Source: Nannochloris sp. 'desiccata' (lineage: Eukaryota > Chlorophyta > Trebouxiophyceae > Chlorellales > Chlorellaceae). Taken from it: DNA of 64,000 nucleotides. The stretch lies in contig JAGTXX020000002.1 of assembly GCA_019044685.2 (NCBI GenBank), positions 682,001-746,000 on the forward strand, read 5' to 3'. The notes beneath the pieces are model-generated. The model saw only the letters and a list, made by a program, of their open reading frames with translations. It did not search any database and was not told the origin of the DNA. A program made the translations under genes and the position numbers. This document shows positions 11,101-19,764 of the stretch, piece after piece (within the stretch, counting starts at the first letter, position 1; the number at the start of each line of letters is the position of its first letter).

Positions 11101-12638
11101 CGATCCAACGTATAGCTGTAGTTGGTGGTGTTGGTCCTATCGCAGTCGATTTATCTATTATCACCTCTATTATTGTTCTTGAAAACGCTGTAGCCGCAGC
11201 GCGTTTATTTGCCTACGAATGGAAAGAGCTCCTTGCTGCTGCTCGTTGTAGACTGACCAACACTTTATTACAAACTCCTTTAGATGATGCTGTGACTGCA
11301 GCAAACGCTGCTGCTGAAGCTGAGGGGGCCTTTGGAACCACCAAAGAGAGATTTATTGCTGCTGGTAGTAGTATTGGTAGGAAACCGTTGCCTGAGGGTG
11401 CAGAGTGGAGGAAAGTGACTGTTCATTATTCGAAATATAAAAAAGATGTGATTTATGATCAACCGATTTTGTTTGGTACAAAAAGCGATAATAATTGCTG
11501 TGGTGGTGATGGTGATGGTGAGGATGGTTTGATCGGTGGGGGTTTGATGGAGAAAAAAGAAGCTTATGAAAAGCAGGGCAGAAAGGCAGAGGGAGGATCA
11601 GAGGAACAGCAGCAGCCATTGCAGGAAATCACAGAGACCAAAGATTCCTCCACTCCTTCAGCAGCTGCTACTGCAGTACCTACTATTACCCTAAAAAGTG
11701 ATGATGAAGAAGAAAAACAAGGTGGCTCCACCAACCCTTCTTCTGCTGTTGTTCCCATAGCTCGCCTGTGTCTCAACTGCTGTGGTCAAGTTCCAGGCAG
11801 TGAGATTCTCCCAGTAGATTCCATTCTCGATTCTTCTTGGTCTCTCTTTTGCAAACCAGAATGCCAACGCAAATATTCAATAAAATCAAGTGGCAGTGCT
11901 GGAAGAAGAGCTGTATTTAAACGAGATCGCGGTGTCTGTGAAAAATGCAAAGTTGATTGCGCTGCTATGCTACGCAGATTACAATGTATCGAGCGAGGTA
12001 GTAAAAAGTGGCGCGAATATAGAAAATCTGTCCTACTACTGCACTACAAAGATTGGGTGACTAGGGCAGGTGAAAAGGCCATCGATGCTTTGGTGGAGAG
12101 AGCCACAGCAGGCAAAGCATGGCAAGCTGATCACGTGATTCCTGTCTATGGTGGTGGTGGGCAATGTGATGTTGATAATTTAAGAACTCTTTGCACTCCT
12201 TGTCATAGAGAAGTTACCACTGCACAAGCAAAAGAACGAGCTGCTGCTCGGAGGGCAACAAAGAAGAGCGCGGGTGGTGGTGGTGGTCCAAAAAGGAGGT
12301 TGAAAAGTAAGAGAGCGTATGTAGAAGAAACCGATGATGAAGATAATGGTGGTTGTGCTGGTGTTGGTGTTTCTAGGAATTATAAACGTGTTGTCGCTTC
12401 TGCTCTACTGGAGGGAAAAGAAGGCGAGTATGTCGAGGTGGCTGCTGGTGCTGCTGTTGGAGGAACAGCAAGGGGCAGAGGGAGAGGGACAGGTGGTGGT
12501 GCTGGACGCAGTATGTATCGTAGTAGAGGCGGTGGCAGAGGAAGAGGCAGAGTTGCTGGAGAAGGCAAACGTGCTGCTGTGCAGCTGAGTATAGCAGCAG
12601 CTGCTGCAGCGGCAACAGATGGCGCCTGGTTTTGCTGA
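6822..12638 (+). CDS. ZRANB3: ZRANB3-like SNF2 annealing helicase with HNH endonuclease (frame break inside)
   Basis: Exon 1 is 6822-6886, intron 6887-6969, then one long exon. The product would be about 1,910 residues if the A8 tract at 8801-8808 is read as A7. As written, the frame ending at 8851 and the frame open from about 8826 must be joined. N-terminal Cys/Trp-rich zinc segment (GCGGNLEY, FWGCSRF, GCTFKYY; about residues 145-195). SNF2 motifs: GDEMGVGKTVQ (about 498), ISYRML, IIVDESH (about 671), LSGTPSLNKP, LLKQEVMIRRLKKDV, and helicase-C with DRAHRQGQ. HNH nuclease near the C-terminus: VCEKCKVDC, WQADHVIPVYGGG, LCTPCHREV. This is the plant-type ZRANB3 layout, a fork-remodelling helicase plus structure-specific nuclease. 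Large insertions: Q16, poly-N, poly-G and E43. IIDLTEG resembles a SUMO-interacting motif. Confidence 0.88.
8072..8119 (+). repeat. (CAG)16 microsatellite, poly-Gln
   Basis: Sixteen perfect CAG units inside the ZRANB3-like coding exon, encoding Q16 followed by HPSTF. In-frame, so length changes would be tolerated. Confidence 0.95.
10437..10565 (+). repeat. (GAA)43 microsatellite, poly-Glu
   Basis: Forty-three perfect GAA units encode an uninterrupted E43 run between the helicase core and the HNH region of the ZRANB3-like protein. The antisense poly-Phe and poly-Ser ORFs across it are artefacts of the repeat. Confidence 0.97.
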
Positions 12639-13054
12639 ACAGCCACAGCAGCAGCAGCAACAACAAGACTGTGAGATGATTGATTTAACTAATACCCAGC
12701 CAGAAACATGAAAATGACGATTATAACAACAGAAAATAATCTATGCTATTATATAAACCCCTTGACTAATTTAATGAAAAAACGTTCTTTTTTGAAATTG
12801 AAACTCAACCAACACTTTTTTATTTTTTGTACTAACACTCTTTCGTGTAGTATTTGTTACTTTTTACCTGCTACAACAAATTTACTCTTTATTTGATACT
12901 TTACAGAGGAATATAATTACTTATACAACTTGATACACCCATTTAAATATCCCTTCAGAGATGGTAGAACACAACAGAAATGGGTGAGAGTGCCAGCTAG
13001 TTATAGCCAGCTAGTAATATTGTTCCTATTCTATCTTTCTTCCTGCTTCTTTTA
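12639..13054. other. Convergent 3' region, ZRANB3-like / VPS23
   Basis: 416 bases between two facing stop codons. The first 73 bases remain open in a different frame and read like a protein tail (see findings). The rest is A/T-rich and holds no gene that I can see. Confidence 0.5.
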
Positions 13055-14007
13055 TCATCGCATATTCTTTGCTGCTGCTGCTAATGGATTCAACAATACT
13101 CCACTGCCACCGTTATTCCATTGAGATGGCGGTGCAGGAGGTGCATTAGGACCAGAACCAGGTGACGGTACTAAGGGATACTGAGCAGTATCGGCATTGG
13201 GCGCAGCAGCAGTGTTGCCTCCGCCCCCTCTATTACTCATTTTTTGAGCAGCAGCAGCAGCTTGTTGTGCTGCTGCAGCCCGTTCACTTATTTGTTTACT
13301 TGTAACTTTGCTCGATAACGCTCGTGCAGTAAACTGTTTCCTACTGACAGCTCGTACAGTGTTTAAATATTCATTCAACTGTACTTTCTTGCCTTCTAGC
13401 GCCCTATCCAGTACCCCTAACGTGTCTTCCAAAGCCATATCTGATGAAAGTGCAGCTAGAGATTGTTTAGTTAGTACATCTGCAGGTATAATAGCTTCAT
13501 CAGGGTCAATTTCACCATCTACAGCTGCTCGTACGCTTTGCGCCCTGGGTTCGTTGATTTTCAACCAGGCATCGAGAGCGGCCCCAGAAGCAGCAAGTTC
13601 GTGTGCTGCTGCGTCTAAAGCTTCTCTTTCTTTTTGTAGTTTGGTGTATTCATTGTTTATAGGGACACTGCGTGATTGGAGTTCAGATTGGACTGTAAGT
13701 TGATGTTGTCTGTCGGCCATTGCTGCTGCGTCCAAGGCGCCGCCGAGTCGTGCAGAGAGTGCTGTCGTGAGTGCAAGGTGATAGGCAGCAGTACGTTGGC
13801 TCTTTAGCATTTCTTGGCGTTGACGTTGTTGTGCTTGAGCAGCTTCTTGTTGTTGTTGGCTTAGTGCACCTGCCCAGATGCTAACCCCTGCCGCAGGAGG
13901 GACAACTACTTGTGGGGGTCGTTGTTGATGTTGTTGGTGTGGTGGTGGCTGTGGTGGTCTATTACTTGCATTTGCATTCGTTCCAAAGGGATTAAACATC
14001 ACTCCAC

Positions 14008-14054
<47 letters not shown>

Positions 14055-14838
14055 GCACCAGCACCTGCAGTACTACTAGCACCTGCAGTACTACTAGGAG
14101 GTGTCTGACCAGGCTGTACTACATAGAGCGGTGGAAATTCTGCAAAAGAAATTTGTAAATCACCCACAAAATCGAGTAAATTAGAATTTGGGTAACCCCA
14201 ATTACGTATATACTCTGTTTTGATACGACCATCTCGAGTGCTGTCGACTATTTTGCATTTCGGGTTGAAGAAGAATTTACTGGGGTCTCTTTTCACGTAG
14301 GCGACTGGAGCGGAAATTGGGAATTTTAAAACAATCCAAATGAAGATTGGGACGTTGTAGGTGGACTCTCTGTAGTGGATAGGAATGACACCTTCAAGAA
14401 GAAGGAGTTTATTGTCACTGTAATGAATAGGGGAGAAGGGAAGATTAATGAAACGGCGGGGAGAGAGATTAATGGCGGGTAATGAAGTGAATAAAGTATT
14501 GTCTTGTGAAAGAATACTTACGTTCCATCGTTGGCAGTGTATTTGGCAAGCCTTAGTTTCATTCTAGGGTAGTGCTCCTGCATTGTTATGAAATAACGAG
14601 GAAGTATTCAGCAAATTTGTTGTTCAAAAAAAGTGATCAGGCAACCGTGATCTGTGACAAAGCTTCCTCTTGAAACTTATTTACTAGTGCTCACCTGAAT
14701 AAAATCTAAAACCTGCCGGCGTATATCATAGTGGTAGCTCTCTTTATACCCCAAAGGAGGCCCATTTGATTGAGAGAAAGCATCATCGAGAACAGCTTCC
14801 GCCCTCGCGAGTGCCTCATTTATTTTATAGTTAGACAT
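13055..14838 (-). CDS. VPS23: ESCRT-I subunit VPS23 / TSG101 (ELC)
   Basis: Three exons, 14695-14838, 14522-14577 and 13055-14417, give 520 residues in frame; introns are 117 and 104 nt. The N-terminal UEV (catalytically dead ubiquitin-conjugating) domain is split over all exons: EHYPRMKLRLAKYT, LLEGVIPIHYRESTYNVPIF, YVKRDPSKFFFNP, and YIRNWGYPNSNLLDFVGDL. A Pro/Asn/Gln-rich linker follows, then a coiled coil and the C-terminal steadiness box (LEDTLGVLDRALEGKKVQL and EYLNTVRAVSRKQF; about residues 393-440). It binds ubiquitinated cargo at endosomes and starts multivesicular-body sorting. The extra C-terminal Gly/Ala/Pro tail after the steadiness box is unusual. The poly-Asn run comes from an (ATT)n tract. 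Confidence 0.92.
14008..14050 (-). repeat. (TAT)n / (AAT)n microsatellite, poly-Asn
   Basis: About 14 perfect triplets inside the VPS23 linker, encoding a run of Asn on the minus strand. Confidence 0.9.
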
Positions 14839-15229
14839 AGGAATACCTTGTTCAAATCGTTCGATCAAGGAGCTGTATTTTATGCCGGTTATTCAAACAC
14901 AAGAGCAACAAATGTTACGCGTAGAAATCGAAGCTTAATCTTTAGTCTCAAAACTCGAAAACATCGGTGTTACGCACTCTGGTTGCAAGACTAGTGATAT
15001 ATAATTACGTATTTGCTTCGGTCCTTGAATATATTTTACAAATAAATGGAAAAAGTGGTGAAGGTTTCAAAATAAAATAAAAAATCTGCTGTGGACGCCG
15101 TCTCCAGTCTAGTCCTCAGACCTGGTCTAATAGCAGCAGCAGCAAAGAGGATATATCTAAGTAATGGTGCTTGAGCCAACGGTTTCAATAATTCAAATTA
15201 TATGAAAGACAATGTTCAAGATAGTGTGT
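14839..15229. other. Intergenic, tandem
   Basis: 391 bases between the start of VPS23 and the stop of the next minus-strand gene. It should contain the VPS23 promoter. No RNA gene or repeat was recognised. Confidence 0.45.
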
Positions 15230-16270
15230 TTATTTTGCAGCAACCTTTCTGGTCCTGTGCACTCTGTCAGCAGCACACCACCGCTGCACCAGTTCCACAG
15301 TTTCCTCGATCTGTGCGCGCGATCCCCAATTCTTCAAGACTATTTTCTCGCATCTCCATCCGAAAATATCTGCAAGGTATAGTGACAGCTCCAGATTCGG
15401 GATAATCATAGGTATATCAAGAGACCTTCCAAAATTTCCTTCAAACAGCAACATGAGCGGCTTTTTTCCTTTACTTTCCTCCGCTTTCTCAGGCCTGCAA
15501 AGAACCATAAAGTGGTCCGTTTGCCAATTATCGAATAACCGAACTCTACATTTAGCACCAACGAGCCCATTCTTTAAATAGTTGTAGATATCACTGCGGT
15601 CACAATCTTCCTGCACAGGCTCGTCCAGCGCCTTTCTTCTTTTGAATAAAGTAATGTTGCCTTTAGAGATTAATGGCTCCCTTAAAAGATGCCTCACTCG
15701 TACTTGATCCTCCATTGTAGGAGGAATGTTGCGAGGTACATCTGGAGGAGCTGTAGCCTCTATTTTCCAACCAGGTAAGCTGTCAAGAACGGAGACGACT
15801 GGCTGATTGTCGTCACAGCCAGGCTGGTTTTGACGTCGGTTCGTGGGATCGACCCATCTGAAGACTTTAGAAGTCACAGATATTACACCAGGATGGTCAG
15901 GCAACGGCCAAATAATCTCCCAAACTTCACCAGGGTATGCTTTTTGAGCTTCCGTGAGCATTTTTTCGGCCATTACGAGTGTTTCCGGTTTGGGACTTTT
16001 GGGGGGGAAAGTACTAGCGCAGGGTTTGAGGGCGGTTACTGCCACTTTATTATCCAGATTATACATTTTTGAGTCATTGGGAATAGCGTTCATACTGGAG
16101 AGACGTCGCAGCTCCCATTTAAGGGGAGCTGGAGGAAAAGGACGAGTACAAGGGCGGAGGCGATGAACACAGTAAAAGCTCGTTTTAAGAGCCTTGGTAG
16201 GAGGAGAAGAATGGATACCTCTATCTGGCTTATTTAAGCCAATACGTGAAGAATGAGCCAACATGATCAT
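15230..16270 (-). CDS. Unidentified protein, probably organelle-targeted (tandem partner A)
   Basis: A single-exon ORF of 346 residues; I do not recognise the family. The start is MIML; the second Met (complement of 16262-16264) aligns with the start of the neighbouring gene and is equally likely. The first 60 residues are basic and Pro/Ser-rich (HRLRPCTRPFPPAPLKWEL), like a mitochondrial or plastid leader. The body is a soluble alpha/beta mixture containing EVWEIIWPLPDHPGVISV, SLPGWKIEATAPPDVPRN and LFDNWQTDHFMVLCRPEK. The C-terminus reads RTRKVAAK. Both ends, and the upstream DNA, are clearly similar to the gene at 16864-18443, but the middles are not. No catalytic motif can be named. Confidence 0.7.
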   Translation of the reverse strand: MIMLAHSSRIGLNKPDRGIHSSPPTKALKTSFYCVHRLRPCTRPFPPAPLKWELRRLSSMNAIPNDSKMYNLDNKVAVTALKPCASTFPPKSPKPETLVMAEKMLTEAQKAYPGEVWEIIWPLPDHPGVISVTSKVFRWVDPTNRRQNQPGCDDNQPVVSVLDSLPGWKIEATAPPDVPRNIPPTMEDQVRVRHLLREPLISKGNITLFKRRKALDEPVQEDCDRSDIYNYLKNGLVGAKCRVRLFDNWQTDHFMVLCRPEKAEESKGKKPLMLLFEGNFGRSLDIPMIIPNLELSLYLADIFGWRCEKIVLKNWGSRAQIEETVELVQRWCAADRVHRTRKVAAK

Positions 16271-16863
16271 ACAATCAAGGACAATAGCTACAGATAGTCA
16301 GCGCCAGCAATATATTAACTTAAAGGTGACGGTGGTCTTGTGGCCGCTGATATTCCTCTTTTTGTAAAAATAAGTGAAATAATTTAATAGGTCTTCTTGT
16401 TTGCTCCTTTATACTGAAATAAATCGCCTTGTATTAATCCGAAAAATACTTTTATGTCAAGAATAATACTAAATAAGCCCACACAATCACAGATTTATAG
16501 TTAACATAATGTTCACAGATTTTTTGGCAACGGACGGTCACAAATTGGCTCTATGATTTCGCTCCCTGTTTTTGCTAGTTTTTTCCATACTTTTTTCTAT
16601 TAAGAAACATTTACAGCTAATTTTAATAGTTTTTACATTTAGTTATTTAATCATGCATGACTTTATTTGACTGATTGTCGCGGCCACCACCTCTATCCAT
16701 AAAGGCGCCGCCTCCAGAATGGCGGCGAGGACGGGAAGATAGCATCTGGAGTTAAACAGAAAACCCCATCTATCCCTTCTTTTCCAGATATCAATAAACA
16801 CAAAGCTTAATCCACAAAATGTGATGGCTTTGAAAGTTGAATGAATATGCTGTGCATTGATGT
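16271..16863. other. Intergenic, tandem; duplicated upstream region
   Basis: 593 bases without a gene. The part next to the start at 16270 is similar to 18444-18760 (shared pieces: ggtgacggtgg / ggcggtggg, actgaaataaat / cctgaaataaat, ataagccc, and ggcaacggacggtcaca / ggtaacagccggccaca). So the duplication includes about 300 bp of promoter. A short GC hairpin (CGCCGCC ... GGCGGCG) lies near 16705-16728. Confidence 0.6.
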
Positions 16864-18443
16864 TTATTCAGCAGCAACCTTTTTAGATCCTCTCTTTCGG
16901 CTGTCTTTGCGCGCCGTCTCTGATATCTTGAATGGGATCGCATTGCCTTGAGCCATTTCCTTCTCCCATTCTTTTTTCCATTTAGAGAAACTGTAAACTT
17001 TTCCAGCAGGATAAGTACGGGGAGGCTCAGCACCTGCAGGGAAAAGAAACTATTTTGTGGTCAAGACAGTCGACCCAATATATCCAAAAAGGTTTATTTA
17101 TTATAACGTTTGACGACAAGTTTACTAAGGAACCACTTACCTAAACCAGGTTTAACCGAACGAATTTGTGACTCAATATCCATAATCTTGTTGAAATCAC
17201 TTCTGGCCAGCACTTTGGTTTTGTTTTCAATCACCGCCCGCCGCCATATTTTGAGTACAACACAATTAAAATGATCCACCCGTGCAAAGCTAGGATATGC
17301 AGCACGCAAAGCTCGGAACTTCAATATGTTATCACCCACAGCGGCCAAATATCCTACAGGAATCTTCCTGCAATCGATCTGCGACATTTTTCTCACCATT
17401 TTGTCGGCTTCTGGCAGTGCCGCCAGCATACTGGTACCAACGTCTTTGACCAAGTCAGTGACCAGATGCAGCATATTTTGCAGGGCACCAATCGTTTCCA
17501 AAGGACCATATTTGATTCTGTAAACAACTGCATGGGACATTTGTCCCCCAAAAGAAGCATTCTTATCCAAATTTGATTCGAATCTGGGCTTTTGAAGAAG
17601 ATTGGTTAAATAGTTCTCCATTGTTGTCGGAGATGTAAACTGAAGAATAGATCGACGAAAACCCCTCGCTACCCTCTTTTTTTCAGTAGCAAAGTATCCC
17701 GAAACGTATTTGGCAATCTGTTCCTTAGAGAACTCGCAGTAATTTCCAGTGTAGAATACATTCAAGGCACCCACAGCAGCCTTGCGCTCCTTATCTGTCA
17801 TCATCTGATTTGAAAGTATCATATTAATGTGGGTTTTCAAGTTGCGAAAAAGATAGTCTCTTAATTCGCAAATTTTTTCAATGCTAGAAAATGCACGGCG
17901 AGTTTCTAAAGCATGAGATAGGACCTTGCAGCTCGACTTGCACAGCCTTGCAGCTATAGGTAGAGGGAGAGCAATAAAGGTCGTCGACGGCGTCCATTCC
18001 TTGTCCATTTCGCGAAAGGCATTCAACATCTTCAATGCAGCTTTTCTTGCATTTCCATACATGCCATACTCCATGATAAGGATATAGATATCTATGACCT
18101 CCATCACAGGGGCGTTTTTGAAGTCATCACTGCTCAAGCACCAGAGAGCCATCAGGTCCGCCTCCGCTTGTGTACACCCTTTTTTTCTGCTGTGCAAAGT
18201 TTTCGCCAGCCCATTGAAATACGCCAGCGATGCATGCTGTTGACAAACCTTGGAATATTGAGATTCAGTACCATGAGCGCGAAAGCGGAGGGAGGGGAGG
18301 CGGGCGTGACAGAGAGCTGTAGGAGGAGAACGACGAGGACAAGGACCGGGACGAGGCAGAGCAGCCAAGGTCATTTGCTTCATACAAGGCAGCAAACCTC
18401 TACCTGGCACCTTGGAGCCAATACATGTAGAATGCATCAACAT
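16864..18443 (-). CDS. Unidentified helical protein, probably organelle-targeted (tandem partner B)
   Basis: Two exons, 17141-18443 and 16864-17033, give 490 residues. The 107-nt intron (17034-17140) is near the 3' end, which is the opposite of most genes here. The leader (MLMHSTCIGSKVPGRGLL) is basic and Pro-rich. The body is mostly helical (for example ASLAYFNGLAKTL, RKAALKMLNAFREMDK and MLHLVTDLVKDVGTSML) without a motif I recognise. The last exon is Lys-rich (YSFSKWKKEWEKEMAQ) and ends GSKKVAAE. Start region, stop region and upstream DNA resemble the gene at 15230-16270. It could belong to a rapidly evolving lineage-specific organelle protein family. Confidence 0.75.
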
Positions 18444-18764
18444 TATTTGATGAAAAACGTAAAAAGAAGTGCACAGACAGTAGTATTATGGTTTATAGAT
18501 ATTGGCGGTGGGCTAATGGCCTTTCAACTTCTTTTTTTAGTAAAAATTTCCTGAAATAAATACAAAATCTCAAGGTTCTGCACCTATAGTAGTGATGTGA
18601 CCTACAGAATATTCGGCTTAAAACTCTATTTTCCTTATAGTAATACTTCATAAGCCCTGTTTTACAAAACATCACTGCTATAATATACTTGCTAAAAATG
18701 ATCTTTGGAAATTTTGGGTAACAGCCGGCCACAAGCAGAAACAATTCTAAACTCACAACTATTT
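18444..18764. other. Intergenic, tandem; duplicated upstream region
   Basis: 321 bases between partner B and the DUF866 gene. Most of it is the counterpart of the region upstream of partner A. No gene seen. Confidence 0.5.
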
Positions 18765-19458
18765 TTATTTTTTTTCTTTATGTACTCTAAATTCCCACTC
18801 TAACTCCATTATACTCACACTCTCTCCACTCTTCTCATCATAATCTACCCACTCCTTTTCGCTTAAATCAACATCTTCCCAGACGGTACCACTCGGCGCC
18901 TTGACTATAAAACCATCTTCAGGTCTCCAATCCACAGGTTCCAGTCCTCTGCATTCAAACCCAATAATAGGGACAAATTTACCGTGATCTTCTGATGTGA
19001 ATGGACGTGTAACGTTTTTTACTTCTTGTACGTTGAGGTATGATTCATGTTTGCTGTCTTTGGTCCATTTTAACGTGAAATTGGCGGTGCCACGGCTGCC
19101 TGTGAGTTCATGGGTTTCTGTGGAAGAGACGTAGACACCTTCTCTTGTATCTTCTGCAGAGCTGTGCTTCACCTGGAGAGGAAGGAAAAGAAGTAAAGTG
19201 TTCTAGTTAGTTTAGGGTGCTGCGGAAAAGAAGGCGGCGGCAGATTAATTCAAATGAGCAAAAAGACCATCTAAATCTTACTGTGAGGCAGTACTGGCAG
19301 CCTGGGGGAAGAGAAACGCTGGAAACGTTCTCAAGATCAGCCTTGATGCATAAAAGAATAAGTACCTGCAGGAAAGGTGGGTGAGATCAGGATGGGAAGT
19401 TCTAAATGAATGGATGGCAGTTGCGCATTGGAAACTAATGCAACCAGCCGCATACCAT
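18765..19458 (-). CDS. DUF866 / CXXC-motif zinc-binding protein (C1orf123 / CZIB family)
   Basis: Three coding exons give 164 residues: 19456-19458 (the ATG alone), 19282-19365 and 18765-19172. Introns are 90 and 109 nt. The start MVLILLCIKADLENV matches the family opening. The diagnostic block FECRGLEPVDWRPEDGF then EKEWVDYDEKSGESVS is unmistakable. The family is a small conserved eukaryotic protein with a likely zinc site and no settled function. Odd: the two CxxC pairs expected after the first and second beta strands are not there. VKHSSAED and LKWTKDSKHES stand in their places, and the only CxxC is CQYC, slightly upstream. It is divergent from MinE. Confidence 0.9.
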
Positions 19459-19764
19459 TGTGTTTCTAATCTCTTCAAATAAATAGTAACATGCTTGAAA
19501 TGCTCTATGTGTTCGCTTCTTCAAGAGCTTTTCCCAGCACGACAAGCTTGCCAAGTTGAGCAAATCTAATATATTCTTCAATACTGCCTTCCTACTACCT
19601 TTAATTGTTTTTTACATTCGTATATAAAGGAATTCAAGGTCCTTAGCACCGGTTTCCATCGCCTGAGACGTGGGTCTGAATATTCTGACAGCAATTTTTG
19701 AACTACAAGAGAACAATTTGTTATAGTCAGCTCGTTGAACGGATTATTTAGTGCTTTAAAAACA
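19459..19764. promoter_or_regulatory. Divergent 5' region, DUF866 gene / MinE
   Basis: 306 bases between two start codons pointing apart; it must contain both promoters. No motif was assigned. Confidence 0.45.

Noticed and set aside
13055..14296. Reading the VPS23 C-terminal ORF as a separate gene
   Set aside because: Its first codon is not ATG (YVKRDP continues upstream) and two upstream exons complete the UEV domain in frame.
15202..15405. Small plus-strand ORFs opposite the two tandem unidentified genes
   Set aside because: Antisense shadows without independent features.
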